The notes beneath the pieces were generated by a model. It was not told the origin of the DNA, made no database searches, and was given only the letters and a program-made list of their open reading frames with translations. A DNA stretch of 14,919 nucleotides from Marinilabiliaceae bacterium (lineage in GTDB: Bacteria > Bacteroidota > Bacteroidia > Bacteroidales > Marinilabiliaceae): the NCBI GenBank assembly GCA_027010905.1, contig JALVBA010000010.1, positions 1 to 14,919 of the forward strand, given 5' to 3'. Below, in pieces: positions 6,382 to 14,123 of the stretch. How positions within the stretch are numbered: position 1 is the first letter of the stretch; each line of letters starts with the position of its first letter. The position numbers and the translations under genes are program-made.

Positions 6382-8802
6382 CTACACATTCGCTACTCTG
6401 ATGATATCGGCAAACACTCCGGCAGCTGTAACGTCCGCCCCTGCGCCATAACCTTTGATTACCATAGGATGATCTTTATAGTATTCGCTCCAGACAAGCA
6501 GCATATTGTTGCTCCCCTCCAGATTGTACATCGGACTATCGGCATCCACCTCCTTAAAGTCAACTTTTGCCACACCATTTTCAAACGAAGCCACATAACG
6601 AAGTCTCATATTTTGAGATTCGAGTTTGAGCCTTTGCTGTTCGAATGGTTCATCTAACCCTTTAACCTTCACAAGAAACTCCTCAACACTATCAGCTTCC
6701 ATCCAATCATCAGGAATAAAACTCTCTTTCGCAATATCACTCTGTTCCAGTTTATAGCCTGACTCCCTGCCAAGTATCAATATCTTCCTTAGCACATCCA
6801 TCCCGCTCAAATCGATACGAGGATCAGGTTCGCTGTAACCCTTCTCCATTGCCTCTTTAATTACAGCCGATAACGGTTTATCAGCAGCAAGCTCGTTAAC
6901 AATGTAGTTGAGCGTTCCCGAAAGAACGGCCTCAAGCTTAATTATTTTGTCTCCACTATTTATCAGGTTATTGATAGTTGAAATAATTGGCAGGCCGGCT
7001 CCAACATTTGTTTCGAACAGATACTTAACACCATTCTGACGGGCAACAACCTTAAGTTCTTTATAGTCATCGTAAGATGACGAGCTTGCAATCTTGTTTG
7101 CAGTTATAACCGAAACATTTGCCTTAAGCAATTTCCCATACACTTTGGCCACATCCTCACTTGCAGTACAATCAATAAAAATACTGTTTGCTAGATTATT
7201 CTCTATTATTACATCAGAGAAATAACCCGAGGTAGAATCTTCTCCTGATATGAGTTGTGCAATTGCTTTTCCGGGATCTATACCCTCCCTGTTGATGAGC
7301 ATTTTTTTTGAGTTTGACACTCCTACCAACCTTAGAACAACTCTCTCCTTCTCCTGTAACTTTTTTGAATGATCTTCAATTTTCTGCAACAGATTAGCAC
7401 CAACAGTACCAACACCAGTGAGAAACAGATTCAGTATTTGATAGTCGATAAGGAAGAAAGCCTCATGAATCACATTCAAAGCTTTCCTCAGATTTTTGTC
7501 TTTTATTACAAATGAAATATTCAGCTCTGATGCTCCCTGAGCAATTGCAAAAAGATTTACACCGTTAGCACCAAGACCATTAAAGAGCTGCCCTGCCACG
7601 CCGGAGGTATGTCGCATTCGTTCGCCCACAATTGCCACTACAGCCATATCCGGTTCAACAGAGATGGAACTTATCTGTTTGAATCTCATTTCACGCTCAA
7701 ACTCCAACTCCAGTGCTTTAACTGCTTTAGTAGTATCGCCGGTTCTTACAGCAACAGTAATACTACTCTCCGAAGAGGCCTGAGAGATAAGAATAACATT
7801 AATATTTTCGTGTGCCAGAGAGCGGAAAAAGCGCATTGAAATACCCGATATTCCAACCATGCCTGTTCCCTGCAATGTAATAAGTGAAATATTACGAATA
7901 CTTGATACGCCCTTAATTTTTGAATCAAGCACACTACTCTCGTTGTCAATCAGTGTGCCTTTAAAGGAAGTATTAAATGTATTTTTCACCAGAATGGGAA
8001 TCCCTTTCTGCAATACAGGAATTATAGTTGGCGGATAGACAACCTTTGCTCCAAAATGCGACAGCTCTAGAGCTTCGGCATAGGAGAGATGATCGATTGA
8101 GTAGGCTCTTTTAATTACACGCGGATCACCCGACATAAATCCATCAACGTCAGTCCATATCTCCAAGACAGAGACATTTAATGCTGCTGCAATAATCGAC
8201 GCAGTGTAATCTGACCCACCTCGACCTAAAGTTGTATCTTCTCCATCAATATCTCTTGAGATGAACCCCGGCCAGATATTTATCTGCTTTTGCTTCTCCG
8301 CAACGTGTGACAACAGCTTATTTGTTATCTCCAGATCGACAAGGCTATTATCCCCTGATTCCACAGTCTTAATATAGTCACGACTGTCGTACAGTACAGA
8401 TTCGGGTATAAGGGAGTGAAGCAAAAATGCTGATAGCTGCTCACCTTTACCGGTAACAATACTCAAACTTCGGTTGCTCAACTCCCCGATAAGCGAAATA
8501 CCTTTCAGCAAATTTATTAGTACCAAAAACAATTTATCGAACTCTTTTTTAACCGGCTCAACTATTCCTGAGTCAATATCGTTGGCGACGCTTATGTGTC
8601 GGTCGTACATTTGAGTAACAAGTGATTCATAATCCTCTCCAACTGCAGCCTTTCGGGCAGCAGAAATCAACAAATCGGTTGTACCCCCTAAAGCAGAGAC
8701 AACAACATGAATATCTTCATCTGCATTTGTTACTATATCTATTACACGCTTTATACTTTCTGAGGAACCCATGGATGAGCCTCCAAATTTTAATACTTTC
8801 AT
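6382..8802 (-). CDS. thrA: Bifunctional aspartokinase / homoserine dehydrogenase I
   Basis: This 806-residue fusion catalyses the first and third steps from aspartate towards threonine and methionine. The aspartokinase part opens with MKVLKFGGSS and contains TLGRGGSDYTA (about 191-201) and the WTDVDG segment. Two ACT-like regulatory segments follow at about 306-450, the usual site of threonine feedback. The homoserine dehydrogenase part begins with the NAD(P)-binding loop LTGVGTVGANL at about 461-471 and contains SGTLNYI and GYSEPDPRIDLSGMDVLRK (about 655-673). The length matches E. coli ThrA. The start at 8802 is chosen because homologues begin MKVLKFGGSS; the ATG at 8829 would add nine residues not typical of the family. 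It is first in the operon and is preceded by a Thr-rich leader peptide and a long leader RNA. All main motifs are intact. Confidence 0.95.
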   Translation of the reverse strand: MKVLKFGGSSMGSSESIKRVIDIVTNADEDIHVVVSALGGTTDLLISAARKAAVGEDYESLVTQMYDRHISVANDIDSGIVEPVKKEFDKLFLVLINLLKGISLIGELSNRSLSIVTGKGEQLSAFLLHSLIPESVLYDSRDYIKTVESGDNSLVDLEITNKLLSHVAEKQKQINIWPGFISRDIDGEDTTLGRGGSDYTASIIAAALNVSVLEIWTDVDGFMSGDPRVIKRAYSIDHLSYAEALELSHFGAKVVYPPTIIPVLQKGIPILVKNTFNTSFKGTLIDNESSVLDSKIKGVSSIRNISLITLQGTGMVGISGISMRFFRSLAHENINVILISQASSESSITVAVRTGDTTKAVKALELEFEREMRFKQISSISVEPDMAVVAIVGERMRHTSGVAGQLFNGLGANGVNLFAIAQGASELNISFVIKDKNLRKALNVIHEAFFLIDYQILNLFLTGVGTVGANLLQKIEDHSKKLQEKERVVLRLVGVSNSKKMLINREGIDPGKAIAQLISGEDSTSGYFSDVIIENNLANSIFIDCTASEDVAKVYGKLLKANVSVITANKIASSSSYDDYKELKVVARQNGVKYLFETNVGAGLPIISTINNLINSGDKIIKLEAVLSGTLNYIVNELAADKPLSAVIKEAMEKGYSEPDPRIDLSGMDVLRKILILGRESGYKLEQSDIAKESFIPDDWMEADSVEEFLVKVKGLDEPFEQQRLKLESQNMRLRYVASFENGVAKVDFKEVDADSPMYNLEGSNNMLLVWSEYYKDHPMVIKGYGAGADVTAAGVFADIIRVANV

Positions 8803-8827
8803 CGTTAATCTTTTTATACGATTTTTC

Positions 8828-8852
8828 ACCGGAGTTGAATAACAAAACCGGC
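8828..8852 (-). promoter_or_regulatory. Leader hairpin B, terminator-like position before thrA
   Basis: CCGG at 8829-8832 pairs with CCGG at 8848-8851, and TTG (8835-8837) with CAA (8843-8845), enclosing a five-base loop with a two-by-two internal loop. It lies where an attenuator terminator would be expected, 25 bases before the thrA start. It is followed on the RNA by GAAAAAUCG, not a U-tract, so it is not a standard Rho-independent terminator. Confidence 0.4.
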
Positions 8853-8875
8853 CATTGAGACTCTCATCTTCAATG
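8853..8875 (-). promoter_or_regulatory. Leader hairpin A, directly stacked on hairpin B
   Basis: On the mRNA CAUUGA (8875-8870) pairs with UCAAUG (8858-8853), with two further inner pairs possible. It ends one base before hairpin B and could stack on it. It may take part in a switch with the leader peptide region, but I could not find a strong competing partner by eye. Confidence 0.35.
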
Positions 8876-8917
8876 AAAATAAAACAATACAGTTATTTGG
8901 ATTTTGATATGATGATT

Positions 8918-8983
8918 CTATACCCCCCAAGGGGTTGTTGTTGTAGAAGTAGTTATAATATTACCAACGGCGAATCTAATCAT
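8918..8983 (-). CDS. thrL: Threonine operon leader peptide
   Basis: This is a 21-codon open frame (ATG at 8983-8981, TAG at 8920-8918) too short for ordinary gene calling. It encodes the run IITTSTTTTPWG: six Thr among 21 residues, five codons ACT/ACA and one ACC, with two adjacent Ile codons just before. Thr and Ile codon runs are the hallmark of threonine attenuator peptides such as E. coli ThrL. Position also fits: it starts roughly 30 bases after the predicted transcription start and ends 115 bases before thrA. The expected action is in cis: ribosomes stall on the Thr (and perhaps Ile) codons when charged tRNA is scarce and change folding of the leader RNA so that thrA is expressed. The peptide itself probably has no function. 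A short hairpin overlaps the last Thr and Gly codons. Confidence 0.85.
   Translation of the reverse strand: MIRFAVGNIITTSTTTTPWGV
8922..8935 (-). promoter_or_regulatory. GC hairpin over the end of the leader peptide
   Basis: On the mRNA ACCCC (8935-8931) pairs with GGGGU (8926-8922) around a UUGG loop. The first arm contains the last Thr codon, so a ribosome stalled on the Thr run would open it. The freed G-run could then pair with ACUCC at the foot of hairpin B. This alternative pairing is inferred by eye. Confidence 0.4.
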
Positions 8984-9016
8984 TATCTGAACAATAAGTT
9001 ATTTAATAATCTGACA

Positions 9017-9046
9017 CAAAAATACAACTAATTTTGATAATTCAAA
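9017..9046 (-). promoter_or_regulatory. Bacteroidetes-type promoter of the threonine operon
   Basis: On the minus strand TTTG (9046-9043) is followed after 18 bases by TATTTTTG (9024-9017), a full match to the Bacteroidetes -33/-7 consensus TTTG and TAnnTTTG. Transcription would start near 9010, giving a leader of about 200 bases that contains the leader peptide. Confidence 0.75.
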
Positions 9047-9149
9047 ACTAAAACTAATCCTTTTGTGACATCAACCATGCTGTTTTATAATAATTTTTCA
9101 TTAAACTTTCATAAATAACTGCTTATAAATTTTTCTTTATCTCCGATTT

Positions 9150-9180
9150 TTTGTACCTTATTAGCGTATTGCTAACTTCT
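9150..9180 (+). promoter_or_regulatory. Possible promoter of the XylF-like gene
   Basis: TTTG at 9150-9153 is followed after 19 bases by TAACTTCT at 9173-9180, an imperfect -7 element. The start of transcription would fall only a few bases before the ATG at 9195. The match is weak. The rest of the divergent spacer (9047-9149) shows nothing I can name. Confidence 0.25.
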
Positions 9181-9194
9181 CAAAGCTATTTGGT

Positions 9195-10190
9195 ATGAAA
9201 CGTAATCTATTTCTTTTAGCACTTCCCGCAATTTTTATCCTAACGCTGCTTAGCGGATGCAACACAAAAACAAAAATAGGATTTTTAATGGACACAACCT
9301 CTCTTGAGAGATGGAAAAAAGACAAAGAACTTTTCGAGAAAACTGCTAAAGGTTTAGGGGCGATACCAATCGTCAGAGTGGCTGACAGTGACCCTAACAC
9401 GCAGTATAAACAGGCAGTTGAGCTAATTAATGAGGGCATTGATGTATTAGTAATTATCCCAGTCGATTTGGTTAAATCATGCGAGATTGTTAAAGCAGCA
9501 CATGCCGAAGATATTCCCGTAATATCTTATGACAGACTTATAAAGCAATGTAATGTTGATTACTATATTTCAACAGACAATATCAACATTGGAGAGCTGC
9601 AAGCCGATTACCTCTCGAAGGTATCTCCCGTAGGGAATTATGCTCTCATATCAGGCCCTACAACAGATAACAATACTTTTCTGTTACATTTAGGTTGGCT
9701 AAATATTCTACAGCCACTTATTGATAAAGGAGACATAAATATAGTAATAGATAAGTTCTCCAACTTTTGGCTGCCTGACGAGAGTTATCAATTGATGAAA
9801 GAGTATTTTAAATCTGGCGGTAAAGTTGATGCAATTATTACAGGTAATGATGCTCTTGCAACCGGAGCCATTATGGCTTTGAAAGAGTTTGGCTACGATG
9901 GTAAAGTTCTTGTTGCCGGTCAGGATGCCGATATCAATGCCGTTCGTAATATCGTTGCCGGAATACAGACAATAACGATCTACAAACCTATTGAGTCTCT
10001 CATTTTTGCTGCGGTAGATGCGGCTATTAAAATTGCTGACGGGCATGCTCCATCAAACCTCAACATAACGGTAAACAATGGCAAAAAGCTTGTGCCGGCT
10101 ATTCTTCTCAAAGCTCAGGTGGTAACAAGGCAGAACATTAAAATGACTGTTATTTCGGAAGGATTTATTACTGAGAAAGAGTTGAATTAA
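9195..10190 (+). CDS. XylF-like periplasmic sugar-binding lipoprotein
   Basis: This 331-residue protein is a periplasmic binding protein of the ribose/xylose type (Peripla_BP_4 fold). It has a lipoprotein signal peptide ending LTLLSGC, with the lipidated Cys at residue 22. The mature protein follows E. coli XylF closely in pattern: ERWKKDKELF, DVLVIIPVD, YISTDNINIGELQADYL, a WLPDES segment, DAIITGNDALATGAIMAL and VAGQDADINAVRNIVAGIQTITIYKPI. It probably binds a monosaccharide such as xylose, but ligand choice cannot be read by eye. No ABC ATPase or permease gene is adjacent, so it is either an orphan, works with components elsewhere, or serves as a sensor. It is divergent from the threonine operon and is followed by a terminator, which points to a single-gene transcript. 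Confidence 0.88.
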   Translation: MKRNLFLLALPAIFILTLLSGCNTKTKIGFLMDTTSLERWKKDKELFEKTAKGLGAIPIVRVADSDPNTQYKQAVELINEGIDVLVIIPVDLVKSCEIVKAAHAEDIPVISYDRLIKQCNVDYYISTDNINIGELQADYLSKVSPVGNYALISGPTTDNNTFLLHLGWLNILQPLIDKGDINIVIDKFSNFWLPDESYQLMKEYFKSGGKVDAIITGNDALATGAIMALKEFGYDGKVLVAGQDADINAVRNIVAGIQTITIYKPIESLIFAAVDAAIKIADGHAPSNLNITVNNGKKLVPAILLKAQVVTRQNIKMTVISEGFITEKELN

Positions 10191-10244
10191 AGAATCATTA
10201 AGAAACTACTTGACAAGCTGAAGATTACTCTTCAATAAAAACAG

Positions 10245-10290
10245 AGCCATGAATATGCAAATTAATCAGTAGCATATCCATGGCTTTTTC
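10245..10290 (+). terminator. Rho-independent terminator after the XylF-like gene
   Basis: AGCCAT (10245-10250) and ATATGC (10253-10258) pair with GCATAT (10272-10277) and ATGGCT (10280-10285), giving two six-base-pair stems split by a two-by-two internal loop, followed by a run of Ts. It lies about 55 bases after the stop codon and ends the sugar-binding gene before the helicase gene. Confidence 0.8.
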
Positions 10291-10291
10291 T

Positions 10292-10299
10292 TAATTTTG
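10292..10299 (+). promoter_or_regulatory. Possible -7 element of the helicase-nuclease gene
   Basis: TAATTTTG matches TAnnTTTG and lies 14 bases before the ATG at 10314. There is no TTTG at the expected -33 distance, where the preceding terminator sits. A start here would give an almost leaderless mRNA. Confidence 0.25.
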
Positions 10300-10313
10300 G
10301 GAAAACAATAGTT

Positions 10314-13300
10314 ATGTCGAAACTAAAAATATATAAGGCCTCGGCCGGCTCAGGAAAAACATACACTCTGGCTAAAGAATTTCTTGAACTTATTTTCAAA
10401 GAGCCATACAGTTATAAAAACATTATAGCTGTAACATTCACCAACAAGGCTACTGCTGAGATGAAAAATAGAATCCTGAACTATCTCTTCTCACTCACAA
10501 GTGAGAGAGAGCCTGAGTTTTTAGACTATTTAAAGACAGTTACAGGTAGAGACGAGACCTATGTCAGGGCGCAGGCAAAACGTGTTTTAACCTACATACT
10601 CAACGACTTCTCGCATTTCAACATCACCACCATTGATAGTTTCTTCCAGAAAATAATTCGTTCATTCGCCTTTGAAGCAGGCCTCCCTACCAATCTTCGG
10701 ATTGAGTTAGACAATGAGAATATCCTGAAAGAGTCAATAGATACTATTCTGAAAGAACTCGACGTTGAGGGCAAAGAGAAGATAAAGCAGTGGATATTCA
10801 GCCATGCATTAAATAAGTTACAGGAGAAGGGAGTGTGGAAGATTTCGGATGAACTATATCTCCTCGGCAAAGAGATTTTCAAAGAAGATTTTCAAAAGCT
10901 ATCACCTAGGATGATTAAAAACATCAACGACAAACAGTTTCTTGACAGATACAGAGGCTCACTGAAAACAATAATTTCGGAATTTGAAGATTCTACAAAA
11001 AGCCTTTCTAACAGGGGAATGGAGCAACTTAACAAGCATGATGTTAGCTGGAGTGAACTGGCTGGAATGAGCCGCTCACCTCTAAAGGTCTTAGAGAAAC
11101 TCAGACTAGGCAATAAAATTCCGGATGATGTAATCGGAATAACAAAATTGTATGAAATAACCTCTGCTGATAATATTCAGAACTCCAAAAACAGTGCTAC
11201 AAAAAAACAGAAGGTAGAGTCATGTTTTAACGATGGACTGTACGACACGTTGCTTGAACTAATTGATACCTACAAAACAAAAAAGGAGGACTACTTCACA
11301 GCAAAAGCTATACTCCCAAACATTGCCTCCTTTGGTATCTTAACCGATATCTCAAACACTGTGACAAAGATGTCGCAAGAGCAAAATATGTTTCTACTGT
11401 CGGAAGCAAATCGGTTGCTCAACAATATTATTGACAATAATGAGACACCATTCATCTATGAGAAAACCGGAATCCGGTACCGGCACTACATGATTGATGA
11501 GTTTCAAGACACATCGGAGCTACAGTGGTTAAACTTTAAACCGCTTATCGACAACAGCCTCAGTGAAGATAACAAGGCACTTGTTGTTGGTGATGTTAAG
11601 CAGTCGATTTACAGGTGGAGAAACTCCGATTGGAAACTTCTTAGTCATAAAATTGAACAGGATTTCCTTATCCATGGGGTTGACAAAAAAACCTTAAACA
11701 CCAACTGGAGAAGCTTTGAAAATATAATTCACTTCAACAACACTATTTTTGGTAAGGGTGCCAATCTGTTGGAAAGTGAGTTCATTCAATCGGTAAAAGA
11801 TGACAACCGGGAGATTAGTCTCAGTAGTGAGTCAGAACATCTGATAACCGAAGCCTACAACGATATTTCGCAAGAGGTATCTGCAAATGGACAGAGCAGA
11901 GGTGGATATGTTGAGATGCAGTTTATCTCATCGGGCAAAATTGAGGATTACGAGAGGGAGGTGCTACCCCTTCTGTGCAAAAAAATTGAACAGCTGACAG
12001 ATGCCGGATATCACTACCGAGATATATCTGTTTTAGTTCGTACTAAGGACGAAGGGCAATTAATCTCTGAGTATCTGTTAGGCAATCAGGAGAAGATGTA
12101 CCCCGTGGTTTCGGACGAAACAGTTGTTCTTGAAAATTCACCGGCAGTATCTGCCGTAATAAACAGGCTAAAATTCATTCAGTCTCCGGACAATGAAGTG
12201 CTGAGGTCTCAAATAAAAGCAGATGGTCTGCTACTGCAAAGTGAAAACTCCTTTCAGGCAGAGAGCCTCTCTGTTGATATTCTGTCGGCACCAGACACTC
12301 CTGAACTGATTCAACAACTCAGCTCCCTAACCGAACTGAAAGGCAAACCTCTATTTGAGTTGACAGAGAGTGTTATTCGTCAGCTGCCGCTATGGTTACA
12401 AAAAGAGCAGTCGCCCTATTTGCGTGAGCTGCTAAACAGAATACAGGAGTTTATAAATAATCGTTCTGTCAATCTGGCTAACTTTTTAGAGTGGTGGGAC
12501 GATAAGGGAGGCAACTCTTCAATATCAATCCCTGATGGCCAGAATGCCATAAAAATAATGACTATTCACAAATCGAAGGGACTTGAGTTTAAAGCTGTAA
12601 TCGTTCCCTTCTGCCACTGGACACTCGACAAAAGGAGCCACGACAGCCTAATTTGGTGCAGACCACAAACCGCCCCTTTTAACCAGCTGGATTTGGTTCC
12701 GGTAAGTTACACCTCTAAGCTTATACATTCACAGCTTTTCCCTCACTACATTACTGAGAGACTGCTTCAGTATATCGACAATCTTAACGTACTGTATGTT
12801 GCCTTCACCCGTGCCCGGGAGACATTGATTACAATGGGCATGAAAAAAAACACAAAAAAGAACACTCTTAGAACGGTTTCGGATCTGTTAATTAAAAGTA
12901 TAGGCACAAAAGTGGATAGCACGACTTCTGATACTATTAACACACAGAAATACTGGGATGAAGAGAATCTGACATTCAAATATGGTGAGATTCCCAAACA
13001 GATTTGTGAGAAGAAAGAGAGCTCCCTCAATCCTCCTAAGATATTTAAAACAACACCATTGGGTAGGCGAATAAAAATTCATACCGACAGCAACTCCATG
13101 CAGCCCGACCTGCTCAGCAACTACCGTATTCACGGTAAAATAATGCACCTACTGTTTGAAAGAATTAAAACTAAGGAGGATATTGAATCTGCATTAGAAT
13201 CATTAGTCTCAGAAGGGAAATTACTCTCAGAATCGAAACAGGAGTTAAAGAGTAAGATTGAAGAGCTACTGAGCAAATCACCCTACAGCGATTGGTTTAG

Positions 13301-13550
13301 CAACAGATACAGAGTTTTAAATGAAGCATCAATACTACAGAGGAACGGGACTTCCCGACCTGACAGGGTATTAATTGACGAAAAGAGGGTTATCGTTATA
13401 GACTATAAATTCGGGAAATTAAAAAGCAATAAATACCGTAAGCAGGTTGAGCAATACATGAGAATAATCAAAGAGATGGGATATCAGAATATTGAAGGTT
13501 ACATTTGGTACATCAACCAAGATAGTACTCTGGAGAAAGTCTATTTGTAA
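10314..13550 (+). CDS. AddA/RecB-like UvrD-family helicase-nuclease
   Basis: This 1078-residue protein is an SF1A helicase with a C-terminal nuclease, as in AddA and RecB, which process double-strand DNA ends for recombination. Visible motifs are Walker A AGSGKT (11-16), TFTNKATAEM (41-50), the Walker B box IDEFQDTS (394-401), GDVKQSIYRWR (426-436), TIHKSKGLEF (750-759) and LYVAFTRARE (827-836). The C-terminal PD-(D/E)XK nuclease is marked by HGKIMHLLFE, RPDRVLID (Asp1017) and VIDYKFG (Asp1030, Lys1032), so both activities look intact. The length fits Bacteroidota AddA-like proteins. The partner AddB-like nuclease, often adjacent in this phylum, is absent on both sides. The gene starts 24 bases after the terminator of the sugar-binding gene, and downstream it converges with the STAS-like gene with no clear terminator between. 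Confidence 0.93.
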   Translation: MSKLKIYKASAGSGKTYTLAKEFLELIFKEPYSYKNIIAVTFTNKATAEMKNRILNYLFSLTSEREPEFLDYLKTVTGRDETYVRAQAKRVLTYILNDFSHFNITTIDSFFQKIIRSFAFEAGLPTNLRIELDNENILKESIDTILKELDVEGKEKIKQWIFSHALNKLQEKGVWKISDELYLLGKEIFKEDFQKLSPRMIKNINDKQFLDRYRGSLKTIISEFEDSTKSLSNRGMEQLNKHDVSWSELAGMSRSPLKVLEKLRLGNKIPDDVIGITKLYEITSADNIQNSKNSATKKQKVESCFNDGLYDTLLELIDTYKTKKEDYFTAKAILPNIASFGILTDISNTVTKMSQEQNMFLLSEANRLLNNIIDNNETPFIYEKTGIRYRHYMIDEFQDTSELQWLNFKPLIDNSLSEDNKALVVGDVKQSIYRWRNSDWKLLSHKIEQDFLIHGVDKKTLNTNWRSFENIIHFNNTIFGKGANLLESEFIQSVKDDNREISLSSESEHLITEAYNDISQEVSANGQSRGGYVEMQFISSGKIEDYEREVLPLLCKKIEQLTDAGYHYRDISVLVRTKDEGQLISEYLLGNQEKMYPVVSDETVVLENSPAVSAVINRLKFIQSPDNEVLRSQIKADGLLLQSENSFQAESLSVDILSAPDTPELIQQLSSLTELKGKPLFELTESVIRQLPLWLQKEQSPYLRELLNRIQEFINNRSVNLANFLEWWDDKGGNSSISIPDGQNAIKIMTIHKSKGLEFKAVIVPFCHWTLDKRSHDSLIWCRPQTAPFNQLDLVPVSYTSKLIHSQLFPHYITERLLQYIDNLNVLYVAFTRARETLITMGMKKNTKKNTLRTVSDLLIKSIGTKVDSTTSDTINTQKYWDEENLTFKYGEIPKQICEKKESSLNPPKIFKTTPLGRRIKIHTDSNSMQPDLLSNYRIHGKIMHLLFERIKTKEDIESALESLVSEGKLLSESKQELKSKIEELLSKSPYSDWFSNRYRVLNEASILQRNGTSRPDRVLIDEKRVIVIDYKFGKLKSNKYRKQVEQYMRIIKEMGYQNIEGYIWYINQDSTLEKVYL

Positions 13551-13600
13551 TGAGCTCTCAGGTTCTTTGTATTATGTAACCTCGGTTATACATATACACT

Positions 13601-13975
13601 CTAAATTACATCAAGAATCCAATTACGGGCAGCTTCAAAAGTACTAAACGGACGAACATTTGCCTGCTTCGCCACCTTCTCAACCACCATAGGAAACACA
13701 ATATTTTTAAAAGAGTCAACCACTACTGCTATCCTAATATCTCTAAAAACTTCAGGATAGTCATCCAGCAGTTTGTTTATCTTTTTCATGTCTGATATAT
13801 CAACATCCAACTCGGCACTGCAAAAATCATTTATCATACCTATAACCGAGGATTTGAAATAGCCATCTCTTATCAAATCTTTCCATGAATCATATATCTC
13901 CTTAAAATCAGCCTTACCCCTAATCGATCTGACCAAAATTTTATTATCATCAATATATTTAACACTTTGATCCAT
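13601..13975 (-). CDS. Small STAS-like (SpoIIAA-like) protein
   Basis: This 124-residue soluble protein has no signal peptide or membrane segment. It shows alternating strands and helices (KYIDDNKILVRSIRGKAD; IGMINDFCSAELDVDISDM; IRIAVVVDS) and ends with a helix FSTFEAARNWIL, which resembles the C-terminal helix of SpoIIAA-like STAS proteins in Bacteroidota. Family assignment is by overall pattern only, without a catalytic signature. STAS domains commonly act as switches that bind other proteins or small ligands. The gene follows a chemoreceptor gene and a relic of a second copy of itself on the same strand, so a signalling link with the chemoreceptor is possible but unproven. The start at 13975 is the first ATG; about 150 bases of AT-rich DNA precede it. 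Confidence 0.6.
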   Translation of the reverse strand: MDQSVKYIDDNKILVRSIRGKADFKEIYDSWKDLIRDGYFKSSVIGMINDFCSAELDVDISDMKKINKLLDDYPEVFRDIRIAVVVDSFKNIVFPMVVEKVAKQANVRPFSTFEAARNWILDVI

Positions 13976-14123
13976 TAACTATTGAATTGGTTATTACAGC
14001 AAATCACTCCGGTAATCAAGAATAAAACACACCTAAATATATACTTAAAAATATTTTTATTCAACAATTCCGAAATATATTATACTCTAACAGACCTATT
14101 TATAAAGTAAAAAAAATAACAAA

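Noticed and set aside
6145..6657. 170-codon plus-strand open frame across the thrA-apgM junction
   Set aside because: It is antisense to two well-supported genes, and part of it is the hexamer repeat read as Phe-Ala; no family resemblance.
8803..8829. Upstream ATG that would extend thrA by nine residues
   Set aside because: Aspartokinases begin at the MKVLKFGGSS-like segment, and the extra residues (NRIKRLT) come from leader sequence.
8828..8852. Calling the CCGG hairpin a standard Rho-independent terminator
   Set aside because: The stem is interrupted and is followed by GAAAAAUCG, with no U-tract; it is listed only as a leader hairpin.
9708..10046. 112-codon minus-strand open frame inside the XylF-like gene
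   Set aside because: Antisense shadow of a gene that matches XylF along its whole length.
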